64,000 bases of DNA from Oscillospiraceae bacterium (GCA_016296505.1 JAEDJD010000003.1:62001-126000), one strand, 5' to 3'. Counted from the first letter of the stretch, positions 8,945-17,548 are shown. Program-made: numbers and translations. Notes: generated from the sequence alone by a model not told the origin.

Positions 8945-9547
8945 ATGAAAAAGTTTTTTGCAAAATTACAGTATAACGCCCCTGTCGTATTAACCATGAC
9001 GCTGATTTCAGCGATTGCACTGATTCTGAATTATCTGACCGGCGGCTGGACAAACCGTGCATTTTTCGCAGTTTACCGATCCGGATGGCTGAATCCGATG
9101 ACCTATATCCGGATGTTTACCTATGTGCTTGGTCATGCGAATTATTCGCATTATTTCGGAAATTATATGATGATATTGCTTGTCGGACCAATGCTTGAGG
9201 AGAAATATGGTTCAAAATCCCTGTTGAAAATGATTGCAGTCACAGCGCTTGTGACTGCCTTGATTCAGATTATCTTCTTCCCGTCCTATATGCTGCTTGG
9301 TGCAAGCGGCGTCGTATTTATGATGATTTTGCTGAGTTCTTTCTCCAATTTGCAAAAGGGACGTATCCCGATTACGCTGATTCTTGTCGCGATCATCTAT
9401 CTGAGCGGCGAGGTGATCGACAGTATTGCACATCCGAATGACGGTATTTCGCAGATGGCGCATATCATCGGCGGTCTTTGCGGAACGGCGTTTGGCTGGG
9501 TTATCACAAAACCCAAAGCGTCAACGGAATCTGCTCCTGCTGCGTGA
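8945..9547 (+). CDS. Rhomboid-family intramembrane serine protease
   Basis: 200 residues with about six membrane helices. The catalytic serine fits 'LLGASGVVF' (S121) and the catalytic histidine 'QMAHIIGG' (H173), the usual rhomboid dyad. The helix-2 motif 'HANYSHYFGNYMMI' is also present. Rhomboids cleave transmembrane segments of other proteins; the substrate here is unknown. The start at 8945 follows CGGAGG; an in-frame ATG 60 bp upstream lies in the preceding hairpin region and is rejected. Confidence 0.88.
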   Translation: MKKFFAKLQYNAPVVLTMTLISAIALILNYLTGGWTNRAFFAVYRSGWLNPMTYIRMFTYVLGHANYSHYFGNYMMILLVGPMLEEKYGSKSLLKMIAVTALVTALIQIIFFPSYMLLGASGVVFMMILLSSFSNLQKGRIPITLILVAIIYLSGEVIDSIAHPNDGISQMAHIIGGLCGTAFGWVITKPKASTESAPAA

Positions 9548-9619
9548 AATGTTCGGGCTGTTCAGGCGCGGTACAAGATGAAGAAGCACTGTTCAGCCAG
9601 CGGCTTGAAACTATGCTGC

Positions 9620-9654
9620 CCGTCGGCAAAATTATGCCGACGGACGCTTTTTCT
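9620..9654 (+). terminator. Terminator after the rhomboid gene
   Basis: 9-bp stem CCGTCGGCA/TGCCGACGG with a 6-base loop, then ACGCTTTTTC. Confidence 0.85.
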
Positions 9655-9664
9655 GTTTGGGGAC

Positions 9665-9693
9665 TTGACAAACCGTGTGAAATGTGATATAAT
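9665..9693 (+). promoter_or_regulatory. Promoter of tRNA-Val
   Basis: TTGACA, 17 bp, TATAAT, 16 bp upstream of the tRNA 5' end. Confidence 0.85.
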
Positions 9694-9709
9694 AATTAGG
9701 TAGTCTTGC

Positions 9710-9783
<74 letters not shown>

Positions 9784-9790
9784 TTATTAT

Positions 9791-9837
9791 AAAATGTCCT
9801 AAATGCGTGGATATCTCGCATCTAGGGCATTTTTCTT
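9791..9837 (+). terminator. Terminator after tRNA-Val
   Basis: A ~15-bp imperfect stem (9793-9807 with 9817-9831) is followed by TTTTCTT. Confidence 0.75.
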
Positions 9838-9885
9838 ATGTAAAAAACGGCAATGCGCCTTGTCCTGCGAATTTGCATTCTGCCA

Positions 9886-9914
9886 TTGCATTTCGCAGGA
9901 GAATGTGCTATACT
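9886..9914 (+). promoter_or_regulatory. Promoter of queA
   Basis: TTGCAT, 17 bp, TATACT with an extended TG. It gives a leader of about 100 nt. Confidence 0.75.
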
Positions 9915-9984
9915 ATGTAAGGTGAAAAATGATCTGGACGCACCGGAATCCAGCACGCAAAATTGCGTACCGATCATGTCAGAG

Positions 9985-10000
9985 GACGGTATATACCGTC
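9985..10000. promoter_or_regulatory. 16-bp perfect palindrome in the queA leader
   Basis: GACGGTATATACCGTC is self-complementary and flanked by further TCAG/CTGA symmetry. It lies 23 bp upstream of the queA start, so it could be an operator or an RNA hairpin. No preQ1-riboswitch layout was recognised. Confidence 0.45.
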
Positions 10001-10023
10001 TGATATGAAAAGAAAGGAATCGT

Positions 10024-11073
10024 ATGGATACGGATTTTACAAAAAAAAGCACATATAATTATGCGCTTCCGCAGGAACTGATCGCGCAGACGCCCGTTGA
10101 GCCGCGGACAGCTTCCCGTTTGCTCTGTCTTGACCGGCAGAACGGCGATATTTCGCATCATCATTTTTATGATCTGGGAAAGTTTCTCCGCAAGGGCGAT
10201 CTTCTTGTGATGAACGATTCGCGCGTATTGCCGGCGCGTCTGTACGGCGTTCGTGCGGATACCGGTTCTCCGATTGAATTCCTGCTGCTCAAGCCGGTCG
10301 GAGAGAAAATCTGGGAGATCATCTGTAAGCCGGCAAAAAAAGCGAAGCCGGGCAGAAAATTCCGGTTCGGAGAAAAGCTCGCCGCAGAGATACTGGACGT
10401 CACCGAGGACGGCGGCAGACTTGTCCGTTTTTCCTGCGAGGGAAACCTGTACGCGGTGTTCGATGAGATCGGGCATATGCCGTTGCCGCCCTATATCACC
10501 GAAAAATTGCAGAATCAGGAGCGCTATCAGACTGTCTATGCAAAAGAGCTTGGCTCCTCTGCCGCGCCGACCGCAGGCCTGCATTTTACGCCGGAGCTGC
10601 TTGCCGATCTCAAAAATCAGGGCGTCGATGAAGCGTTTGTGACGCTGCACGTCGGGCTTGGCACGTTTCGTCCCGTCAAGGACGACGACATCCGAAACCA
10701 TCATATGCATATTGAACACTATACAATTCCCGAAGAAACTGCCGAAAAAATCCGGCGGACAAAGGCGAACGGCGGCAGAGTGATCGCAGTCGGCACAACT
10801 TCCTGCCGGACGCTGGAGGGTGCAGCCGCAGCCTTTGGCGGGATTCGCGCCTGTGAGGGCGATACCGGAATCTTTATTTATCCGCCCTATCAGTTTCGCT
10901 GCATTGACGGGTTGATTACCAATTTTCATCTGCCGGAATCCACGCTGATTATGTTGGTTTCTGCGTTTGCAGGGTATGACAGCACGATGCACGCCTATGC
11001 GGAAGCCGTCAGGGAACGATATCGCTTCTTCAGCTTCGGCGACGCAATGTTTATTGCGGATCATGCAGGATAA
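10024..11073 (+). CDS. queA: S-adenosylmethionine:tRNA ribosyltransferase-isomerase
   Basis: 349 residues, the usual QueA length. The enzyme transfers and rearranges the ribosyl group of SAM onto preQ1 at tRNA position 34 to make epoxyqueuosine. Conserved blocks seen are 'YALPQELIAQTPVEPRTASRLL', 'DLLVMNDSRVLPARLYG', 'APTAGLHFTPELL', 'HVGLGTFRPV', 'TTSCRTLE' and the C-terminal 'LITNFHLPESTLIMLVSAFAG'. GAAAGGAATCGT precedes the ATG. It stands alone; ruvB or tgt, often adjacent in other genomes, are not beside it. Confidence 0.97.
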   Translation: MDTDFTKKSTYNYALPQELIAQTPVEPRTASRLLCLDRQNGDISHHHFYDLGKFLRKGDLLVMNDSRVLPARLYGVRADTGSPIEFLLLKPVGEKIWEIICKPAKKAKPGRKFRFGEKLAAEILDVTEDGGRLVRFSCEGNLYAVFDEIGHMPLPPYITEKLQNQERYQTVYAKELGSSAAPTAGLHFTPELLADLKNQGVDEAFVTLHVGLGTFRPVKDDDIRNHHMHIEHYTIPEETAEKIRRTKANGGRVIAVGTTSCRTLEGAAAAFGGIRACEGDTGIFIYPPYQFRCIDGLITNFHLPESTLIMLVSAFAGYDSTMHAYAEAVRERYRFFSFGDAMFIADHAG

Positions 11074-11103
11074 ATTTTTCAATATTCGTGATATAACAAA
11101 AAG

Positions 11104-11132
11104 CCCTCTGTACAGTTTGTCTGTACAGAGGG
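11104..11132. terminator. Perfect hairpin downstream of queA
   Basis: 12-bp perfect stem with a 5-base loop. The T-run (CTTTTTGTT) is on the minus-strand side, so it looks like a minus-strand terminator although no clear minus-strand gene reads into it. It may still end queA transcripts. Confidence 0.7.
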
Positions 11133-11402
11133 TGCCTTTCGGCAATGCAAAATGAATAGAGGATGTAAAGCAAATTGGCGTATTTGCTGCACAGCATAAT
11201 ACGCAGCAGGCAATTACCCGTCGGAATTGCCCTCTGATTATATAGACCCAAAAACTGTAAAAAGGTTTCATGTTTGGATATCAAATTGTATACATGAATA
11301 ATCAGCGTCGAGAAATAGCACTCCGTTTTGTGGATGATATCTAAAATAAAGAGCGTCTGCGGTTCAATTTGCAAACTGTCTTGAAAAATCACAATTCAAT
11401 GA
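11133..11402. other. Gene-poor stretch between queA and the deacetylase
   Basis: No convincing coding region. It contains a small hairpin (GGCAATT/AATTGCC near 11209-11232). A GTG-started minus-strand frame of 113 codons (11051-11392) runs through the hairpin above and has no ribosome site. A minus-strand non-coding RNA is possible. Confidence 0.4.
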
Positions 11403-11431
11403 TTGACATATAATTCCAGCAATGATATAAT
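11403..11431 (+). promoter_or_regulatory. Promoter of the deacetylase gene
   Basis: TTGACA, 17 bp, TATAAT, about 40 bp before the ATG. Confidence 0.8.
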
Positions 11432-11469
11432 GATAAACGGAAATTTGATAGAAAGTGAAGTTGAAAGAT

Positions 11470-12315
11470 ATGAGTACGAATGAATCGGCGTCCAAGGAAT
11501 CGTCATTGAGAATGCTGGTGCTGGGGGGCTGGGCGCTATATGCGTTGATTGCATTTGCTGTAAACTATGTGCCGCCAGAGGAAACAGGCGCTATGGGGGC
11601 GGCTGCGGCAGAGAATTCTGTTTCGGAGCCTGCGGCGACCGATACTCTGCCGTCAGTGGGACCGCAGCCGGTGTTTACGCGGGATATCTATTTGACGTTT
11701 GATGACGGTCCATGTGAAAATACACCGAAGATTCTGGATACGCTCGACAGCTTCGGCGCAAAGGCAACCTTTTTTACGATCGGGAGCAATGTGGAACGCT
11801 ATCCGGAATACGCAAAAGAGATTGTCAGGCGCGGCAGTCTGCTTGCGTGTCATACCTATACGCATGATATGGTGCAGTGCTATGCTTCGGGCGACGCTTT
11901 TATGAATGAGATTTTGCAGTGGAGGCAGGCGGTGACGAATGCCTGCGGCGTGCTGCCGGATCGCATCTGTGTACGATTTCCCGGCGGCTCGGCAACGGAA
12001 TATGCAGCGAATATCAGCGAAGAAATTAAGCAGCGACTCATCGCGGATGGCTACCGTTGGTTCGACTGGAACGCCGGCAACAATGACAAATGGCAGGACG
12101 GCAATACCAATCAGCTTCCCGATGAGGAATATTATTTGCAGTCCTATCAGGCGAGTCTGCGCTGGTTTGACGACAAGCCGGATACGCCCGTCGTATTTTT
12201 GATGCATGATACGGAGGAGGGGACGGTCAATGTTTTGTCAACAGTGCTGAACGATCTTGTCAATCGCGGCTATCGGTTTCGGCTTTTGGATTCGCATCCG
12301 GATTGGAATATGTGA
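11470..12315 (+). CDS. Polysaccharide deacetylase (NodB domain, CE4), membrane-anchored
   Basis: 281 residues. A membrane helix near residues 13-33 is followed by an Ala/Glu-rich linker to ~70 and then the NodB domain. Motif 1 is 'TFDDGP' (D78, D79), motif 2 'HTYTH' (H128, H132 metal ligands), motif 3 'RFPGG', and a late His is in 'FLMHD'. The family removes N- or O-acetyl groups from peptidoglycan, chitin or xylan. The anchored form suggests a cell-wall substrate, which is inference. A GTG five codons upstream is an alternative start without a ribosome site. Confidence 0.9.
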   Translation: MSTNESASKESSLRMLVLGGWALYALIAFAVNYVPPEETGAMGAAAAENSVSEPAATDTLPSVGPQPVFTRDIYLTFDDGPCENTPKILDTLDSFGAKATFFTIGSNVERYPEYAKEIVRRGSLLACHTYTHDMVQCYASGDAFMNEILQWRQAVTNACGVLPDRICVRFPGGSATEYAANISEEIKQRLIADGYRWFDWNAGNNDKWQDGNTNQLPDEEYYLQSYQASLRWFDDKPDTPVVFLMHDTEEGTVNVLSTVLNDLVNRGYRFRLLDSHPDWNM

Positions 12316-12319
12316 AAGA

Positions 12320-12353
12320 AACGCTCCATTGCTTTTCTTGGCAATGGAGCGTT
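12320..12353. terminator. Terminator between deacetylase and RHH gene
   Basis: 13-bp perfect stem AACGCTCCATTGC/GCAATGGAGCGTT, then TGTGTTTG. Confidence 0.75.
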
Positions 12354-12405
12354 GTGTTTGTGGAAAAGCTGAATAGTGAAAACGAAGGTCAGGCGTAAAC
12401 TCTGC

Positions 12406-12612
12406 CTATTCAAATTCGTTCACATCGAAATCAGGCGGCGCGTCAATTTCTTCGCCGACATATTTTCCGTTTTTCTTCCGCTGCTTAACGCATTCCGTCA
12501 GCAGATACTCAATCTGTCCGTTGACAGAACGGAAATCATCCTCAGCCCATGCGGCAATGGCTTGATAGAGCTTTTCGGAGAGCCGCAGCGGAACCTGTTT
12601 TTTTGCAGCCAT
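12406..12612 (-). CDS. Small ribbon-helix-helix (Arc-like) protein
   Basis: 68 residues. 'KKQVPLRLSEKLYQAIAAWAEDDFRSVNGQIEYLLTECVKQ' follows the strand-helix-helix pattern of Arc/MetJ-type DNA-binding proteins, with an acidic tail. Its ATG overlaps the stop of the SPFH gene (TAATG), so the two are translationally coupled. Pairing of this small protein with an SPFH protein recurs in Clostridia as I recall it, which suggests joint function. DNA binding is inferred from fold only. Confidence 0.8.
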   Translation of the reverse strand: MAAKKQVPLRLSEKLYQAIAAWAEDDFRSVNGQIEYLLTECVKQRKKNGKYVGEEIDAPPDFDVNEFE

Positions 12613-13655
12613 TAGTATAGACTGCCGGAATTGACAACCGGCTGTGCGTCATGATTGCCGCAAAGCACGACCAGCAGATTGGAAACCATTGCCGCTTTGC
12701 GTTCCTCGTCCAGCTCGACTGTATTGTTCTCGCTGAGACGTTCGAGCGCCATTTCCACCATGCCGACTGCGCCATCTACGATCATCTTTCGTGCATCAAT
12801 GATTGCCGACGCCTGCTGACGCTGAAGCATAACTGCGGCAATTTCCGGTGCATATGCAAGATAGGTAATTCTTGCTTCAATGATCTCCAAACCTGCGTCT
12901 GCAACTCTCTGCTGGATTTCATCTCGGATTCTTGCCGCAACGATTTCACTGGAGCCGCGCAGACTGCCTTCGTCTGCAATGCCGTCGCCGGTCGTATCGA
13001 CATTCGGCGCGACGTCATATGGATAAATGCGGACAATATTGCGCAGTGCCGCGTCGCATTGCAGCGAAAGATATTCTTTGTAGTTATCGACGTTGAATAC
13101 AGCCTTTGCCGTATCTACTACGCGCCAGATTACCGCAATGCCAATCTCAATCGGATTGCCGAGACAGTCGTTGATTTTCTGACGGTTATTATTCAGCGTC
13201 ATCATTTTCAGCGAGATTTTCTTGTTGAGCGATTCTGGCGTCAAGCTTGCTGCCGTGACAACGGCGGAAAGATCCTTTGCAAGGCTGGACGAGGCTGCTG
13301 CGACGTCGCCGCTCTGTGAAAGCTTGGTTGTGGCGGCGGGATTGATGCTGCCGCAGAACGGATTGACCCAGTAGAAGCCGTCGCCCTTGAGCGTGCCGAT
13401 ATACTTTCCGAACAGCGTCAGGACAAGCGCTTCTTGCGGCTTGAGAATGCGCAGTCCGAGCAGCGGAAACCAACCAAGACTCACCCATACAATTCCGATG
13501 ATAAAGGCGGTCAGGCGAAGCGCAGAGATGCCTTCATTGGTTTCAAAGCCCATGACGCCGTAGACAAAGACTGCGATGCCGATGAGATAGAGCAGGATTG
13601 TCAGCAGGAGAACTGCCATGCCGTTTTTCTTTTGTGTAAGTATTGTTTCTTTCAT
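12612..13655 (-). CDS. SPFH-domain (stomatin/prohibitin-like) membrane protein
   Basis: 347 residues. Two membrane helices lie near residues 14-58, followed by 'LGLRILKPQEALVLTLFGKYIGTLKGDGFYWVNPF', the usual entry to an SPFH domain. The body ends in the helical 'ARITYLAYAPEIAAVMLQRQQASAIIDARK' typical of bacterial SPFH proteins, which assemble rings in membrane microdomains. The start at 13655 is followed by the hydrophobic part directly; an upstream in-frame ATG at 13733 would overlap the promoter. It is the first gene of an operon with the RHH protein. Confidence 0.88.
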   Translation of the reverse strand: MKETILTQKKNGMAVLLLTILLYLIGIAVFVYGVMGFETNEGISALRLTAFIIGIVWVSLGWFPLLGLRILKPQEALVLTLFGKYIGTLKGDGFYWVNPFCGSINPAATTKLSQSGDVAAASSSLAKDLSAVVTAASLTPESLNKKISLKMMTLNNNRQKINDCLGNPIEIGIAVIWRVVDTAKAVFNVDNYKEYLSLQCDAALRNIVRIYPYDVAPNVDTTGDGIADEGSLRGSSEIVAARIRDEIQQRVADAGLEIIEARITYLAYAPEIAAVMLQRQQASAIIDARKMIVDGAVGMVEMALERLSENNTVELDEERKAAMVSNLLVVLCGNHDAQPVVNSGSLY

Positions 13656-13676
13656 GATAATTATGATGTCCTTTCC

Positions 13677-13691
13677 GGATGTTTCACATCC
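13677..13691. promoter_or_regulatory. Inverted repeat in the SPFH leader
   Basis: GGATGT-TTC-ACATCC lies between the SPFH promoter and start codon, as an operator or leader hairpin would. Confidence 0.35.
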
Positions 13692-13704
13692 ATATGATAT
13701 CATT

Positions 13705-13733
13705 ATAATATCATAAATATATTGAGTTGTCAA
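13705..13733 (-). promoter_or_regulatory. Promoter of the SPFH-RHH operon
   Basis: TTGACA, 17 bp, TATTAT on the minus strand, in an A/T-rich stretch. Confidence 0.65.
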
Positions 13734-13808
13734 TACCTGTTATAAATATTTTTGTTTTACTTAATAGACGCGCGAAATATATCACATGAAATACTGTGTG
13801 AAATCTGC

Positions 13809-13837
13809 TTGCAATATTTTGAGAATTGATGTATAAT
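13809..13837 (+). promoter_or_regulatory. Promoter of the amidohydrolase-dus operon
   Basis: TTGCAA, 17 bp, TATAAT with an extended TG. Confidence 0.75.
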
Positions 13838-13871
13838 GGTATTGCAAAAAATCAGAAAGAGGAGAAATATC

Positions 13872-14693
13872 ATGCTGATTGATTTTCATACGCATATTTT
13901 TCCGGAAGCAATCGCAGTGCGCAGCGTCGCGGCGCTGGAAGCCGGAATCCGAAGCATTCAAGGCGCGGATTATCGGAAAGGCGAGGCATTGGCATTTCGT
14001 CCGGCAACGCTCGATGGTCTGCTGGATTCCATGACCATCGCCAATGTGGATCGGAGCGTCTGTTTGCCGATTGCGACAAAGCCCTCGCAAACCGCTACGA
14101 TCAATCGCTATGCAGAAACCATTCGATCAGCGCGTGCGTTCTCATTTGGCTCGCTGCACCCGGCAGATCCGGAATGGGAGCAGGTGCTTGCCGATTTGAA
14201 ACAACGCGGATTTCGTGGAATTAAACTGCATTTGCAGTTTCAGCAGTATCAGATTGACAGTCCGGAAGTGCTGCGTATTCTGATGAAAGCGGAGCAGCTT
14301 GGTTTATTGGTTATTTTTCATGCAGGCGCTGATATTGGTCTGCCGCCGCCGGTCTATGCGGAACCGAAAATGATCCGGCACACGCTGGATTATGTCAGCG
14401 GTGAAAATATGATCGCGGCACATCTCGGCGGCTGGAAGCAGTGGGACGACGTCGAGCAGTATCTGGTCGGTACGCCGATCATGTTGGATACGGCGTTTAT
14501 TGCGCAGTTTATAGATCCGGCACAGTGTCTCCGGATTATCCGGAATCACGGCGCAAAGAAAATTCTGTTCGGCTCGGATTCTCCATGGGAAAATCCGGCA
14601 GATACGCTGCGATTTTTATTGTCGCTTGGACTGGATGAACAGGAAATGTCGTTGATTACGCATGAAAATGCGCTGCGGCTTCTGGAAACGTGA
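13872..14693 (+). CDS. Amidohydrolase family 2 protein
   Basis: 273 residues. It opens with the metal-binding 'IDFHTHIFP', has 'GIKLHLQF' and 'FHAGAD', then 'IAAHLGGWKQW' and 'ILFGSDSPWENP' with the metal-binding Asp, all as in amidohydrolase-2 TIM barrels. These enzymes act as hydrolases or decarboxylases; the substrate cannot be told. The start follows AGAGGAGAAATATC; an in-frame ATG 12 codons upstream overlaps the promoter. The dus gene begins 6 bp after its stop, so the two are cotranscribed. Confidence 0.88.
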   Translation: MLIDFHTHIFPEAIAVRSVAALEAGIRSIQGADYRKGEALAFRPATLDGLLDSMTIANVDRSVCLPIATKPSQTATINRYAETIRSARAFSFGSLHPADPEWEQVLADLKQRGFRGIKLHLQFQQYQIDSPEVLRILMKAEQLGLLVIFHAGADIGLPPPVYAEPKMIRHTLDYVSGENMIAAHLGGWKQWDDVEQYLVGTPIMLDTAFIAQFIDPAQCLRIIRNHGAKKILFGSDSPWENPADTLRFLLSLGLDEQEMSLITHENALRLLET

Positions 14694-14699
14694 GGCGGT

Positions 14700-15698
14700 A
14701 TGAAAACAGTTACAATCGCTCGGCAGACCGTGCCGCAGACCGCCGCGCTTGCACCAATGGCTTCCGTTGCAGATACCGCATACCGCACGCTCTGCGCCGA
14801 ATACGGCGCCTGTATGACGACCGGCGAACTGGTTTCGGCAAAGGGACTGTGCTACGGCAGTAAGGGCAGCGCCGAGCTTTGCCGGATTACGGCGGCAGAG
14901 CGACCGATGGGCTTGCAGTTGTTCGGCAGCGAACCGGAATTCATTGCGGAAGCTGTGAAGCGGATTTTGCCGTTTGCGCCGGATTGGATTGATCTCAATA
15001 TGGGGTGTCCTGTTCCGAAAGTCGTCAATCAGGGAGCAGGCAGCGCCTTGATGAAAACGCCGCAGCTTGCAGAGGATTGCCTGAAAGCGGCTGTCAAAGC
15101 CGCAGAGGGAAAATGCGCGGTCACTGTGAAAATGCGGATCGGATGGGACGCTGCGCATATCAATGCGGTGGAATTTGCAAAGCGTATGGAGTCCGGCGGC
15201 GCGGAAGCGATCGCGGTTCATGCGCGGACGCGGACGCAGTATTACAGCGGCAATGCGGACTGGTCGCAGATCGCCGCGGTTAAGGCAGCCGTATCGGTTC
15301 CGGTGATCGGAAACGGCGATATCGCATCCGGCGCGGACGCGCTGCGGATGTACCGTGAGACAGGCTGTGATCTGGTCATGGTCGGCAGAGCAAGCTACGG
15401 CAATCCGTGGATTTTTTCGGAGATTGTTCATGCGGTCGGTGGAAAGCCGTTTACGCAGCCGGATGTGGAAACGCGTCTGCGCGAGATGCTCCGGCATATC
15501 CGCATGATTCTCAATCACAGTGAGAAAACGGAGCAGCTTGCAATGCGTGAAGCACGCAAGCACGCGCTCTGGTATCTGCGCGGTTATCCGGGGGCGGCGG
15601 CATTTCGCGCGCGCTCCGCAGGACTTTGTACGTATGCCGACGCCGAACAGCTTGTCGCGGATTATCTCGCCAGCCGCGCAGAACTGCGGCGCGAATAA
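14700..15698 (+). CDS. dus: tRNA-dihydrouridine synthase (DusB-like)
   Basis: 332 residues. This flavoenzyme reduces uridines in the tRNA D-loop. The TIM-barrel start 'AALAPMASVADTAYRTL', the catalytic Cys in 'DLNMGCPVPKVVNQGAGSAL' (C103), 'VTVKMRIGW', 'VHARTRTQYY' and 'GNGDIASGADA' are all standard Dus blocks, with the small helical tRNA-binding domain at the end. It overlaps nothing and follows the amidohydrolase gene by 6 bp. Confidence 0.95.
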   Translation: MKTVTIARQTVPQTAALAPMASVADTAYRTLCAEYGACMTTGELVSAKGLCYGSKGSAELCRITAAERPMGLQLFGSEPEFIAEAVKRILPFAPDWIDLNMGCPVPKVVNQGAGSALMKTPQLAEDCLKAAVKAAEGKCAVTVKMRIGWDAAHINAVEFAKRMESGGAEAIAVHARTRTQYYSGNADWSQIAAVKAAVSVPVIGNGDIASGADALRMYRETGCDLVMVGRASYGNPWIFSEIVHAVGGKPFTQPDVETRLREMLRHIRMILNHSEKTEQLAMREARKHALWYLRGYPGAAAFRARSAGLCTYADAEQLVADYLASRAELRRE

Positions 15699-15829
15699 TA
15701 TATACTATATAAAATTGTAAATTTTTAAAATAATCTGCATGACGATACCCGATCATGTATGAATATAAACGATTGCCTCTTTTTTCGGTTGACATCTCTG
15801 TTTCTATTGCGGGGGTGACTTGCTTCATC

Positions 15830-15858
15830 TTGACTTTTCCAATGTTTTGTGCTATGAT
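15830..15858 (+). promoter_or_regulatory. Promoter of the SDR gene
   Basis: TTGACT, 17 bp, TATGAT. The rest of 15699-15928 is A/T-rich and shows no gene. Confidence 0.8.
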
Positions 15859-15928
15859 ATGATGAACGGCAGCATGGATACGGTCATCTGTCGTGATACG
15901 GGCAACTTGAAAAAGGAGAGGGATACTT

Positions 15929-16672
15929 ATGTTAAATCTTGAGGGAAAATGGGCGCTCATAACCGGCGCCAGCCGCGGAATCGGTAAGCTTGCTGCCGAA
16001 GCGCTCGCGGCACAGGGCTGCAATCTGATTCTGTTGAGCCGCGATTGCGCGCATACGGCAGAATTTGCCAAGACGCTTTCAGAGAGGGTGAGCGTCAGAG
16101 AGGTCGCCTGCGATCTGGCGGATACAGAATCCGTGGAAAAGGCGCTCGCGGAAATTGACGCGATGAATCTTCCGGTCGATGTGATTCTCAACAATGCCGG
16201 CGTGCAGATTGCTTATCGCACAGATTTCTGGCAAACGCCGGTCAGCGACTATACAACAAGCTTTCAGATCAACACGATTGCGCCAATGATGATCTGCTAT
16301 CACTTCATTCCCAAGATGATCGAACGCGGTTTCGGCAGAGTCGTCAACACAACAAGCGGAATTCGTTTGGAACCGGAACAGGCAGGCTATTCTGCAAGCA
16401 AAGCAGGTCTTGATAAAGTCACGATCGACCTCGGCTCGAAGCTGGCAGGTACGGGCGTTGCAATCAACCTGACCGATCCGGGCTGGTGCAGAACCGATCT
16501 GGGCGGCCCGAATGCACCGAATGCGCCGGAAAGCGCAATACCCGGTGTGATTGTCGGCGCGTTTGTCGAGCAGCCGAAATCCGGCAGACTCTTTACTGCC
16601 AGCGATTTCTATGACATGACGCTTGCGGACGCCGTTGCAAAGGCGGAATCCATGTCGTGTACTGCTTATTGA
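15929..16672 (+). CDS. Short-chain dehydrogenase/reductase
   Basis: 247 residues. The classical SDR pattern is complete: nucleotide-binding GASRGIG (13-19), NNAG (88-91), and catalytic N115, S143, Y154 and K158 ('YSASK'). It closes with 'DPGWCRTDLGG'. It oxidises or reduces an alcohol/carbonyl with NAD(P); the substrate is unknown and no biosynthetic partner adjoins it. AAAGGAGAGGG lies upstream of the ATG. Confidence 0.93.
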   Translation: MLNLEGKWALITGASRGIGKLAAEALAAQGCNLILLSRDCAHTAEFAKTLSERVSVREVACDLADTESVEKALAEIDAMNLPVDVILNNAGVQIAYRTDFWQTPVSDYTTSFQINTIAPMMICYHFIPKMIERGFGRVVNTTSGIRLEPEQAGYSASKAGLDKVTIDLGSKLAGTGVAINLTDPGWCRTDLGGPNAPNAPESAIPGVIVGAFVEQPKSGRLFTASDFYDMTLADAVAKAESMSCTAY

Positions 16673-16686
16673 TTACAAATCAAGGA

Positions 16687-16724
16687 CGTTTTGTTCTTCG
16701 GCTGCCTGACCGGAGAACAGAACG
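16687..16724 (+). terminator. Hairpin after the SDR gene
   Basis: A 15-bp imperfect stem (16687-16701 with 16710-16724) is followed by CTTCCC, a weak T-run. Confidence 0.5.
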
Positions 16725-16772
16725 CTTCCCAGTTGTCCCTCCCTCACAGAATCAACGAAAATAAGGAACGCT

Positions 16773-17504
16773 ATGAAATTGATAATTGTCCGGCATGGTG
16801 ATCCGGATTATGAACATGATACTTTGACCGAAATCGGGAGAGTCGAGGCGCAGCTTCTTGCGGAACGCTTCCGGCAGCATCCCGATATCGCAGCGTTTTA
16901 TGTTTCACCGCTTGGCAGAGCGCAGGATACCGCTGCCTATACGCTCCATGCGCTGCGCCGTGAGGCGGAAACGCTTCCGTGGCTGCGTGAATTTCATGCG
17001 CCGATTCTGCATCCGGATACGGATGATTTCCGTGTGCCATGGGATTGGCTTCCGGATTACTGGACGCGGGAACCTGCGTTTTATGATCGGGCGCAATGGG
17101 CGCAGACCGATATCATGCAGCAATATGGCGTCGGGGATGAGGCGCAGCGTGTATATCAAGGCTTGGACGCGCTGCTTGCAAGGCATGGCTATGTCCGCGA
17201 CGGCATGATCTATCGCGCTGTACAGCCCAGTACGGATACAATCGTTTTGTTTTGTCATTTTGGTGTGGAATGCGTCATGCTTGCGCATCTGATCGGCGTT
17301 TCGCCGATGGTGCTCTGGCAGGGTTTTTGCGCCGCGCCGACGGCTGTGACCGTCCTCTCAACCGAGGAGCGCAGAGCAGGCGTCGCCGCATTCCGCGTCA
17401 ATACCTTTGGAGATACCGGTCATCTCTATGCCGCCGGGAGAGAACCTTCCTTTTCGGCGCGCTTTTGCGAGATGTATGCAAATGATGCGGAACGGCATGA
17501 CTGA
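16773..17504 (+). CDS. Histidine phosphatase family protein
   Basis: 243 residues. It begins with the phosphatase signature 'LIIVRHGDPDYE' (RHG) and has 'YVSPLGRAQDTA' and the second catalytic His in 'VLFCHFGVECV'. The length and the 'HPDTDDFRVPWDWLPDYW' insert match the phosphoglycerate-mutase-like clade common in Clostridia. The substrate is unknown. It lies 45 bp upstream of trkA on the same strand. Confidence 0.9.
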   Translation: MKLIIVRHGDPDYEHDTLTEIGRVEAQLLAERFRQHPDIAAFYVSPLGRAQDTAAYTLHALRREAETLPWLREFHAPILHPDTDDFRVPWDWLPDYWTREPAFYDRAQWAQTDIMQQYGVGDEAQRVYQGLDALLARHGYVRDGMIYRAVQPSTDTIVLFCHFGVECVMLAHLIGVSPMVLWQGFCAAPTAVTVLSTEERRAGVAAFRVNTFGDTGHLYAAGREPSFSARFCEMYANDAERHD

Positions 17505-17548
17505 TTGCTCGGTCAGATTGCAATTTATAATAGGAAGATATCTGAGTC

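Noticed and set aside
9979..11271. 430-codon minus-strand frame across queA
   Set aside because: It lies on the opposite strand of a clear queA gene, has no ribosome site and low-complexity composition, so it is a shadow frame.
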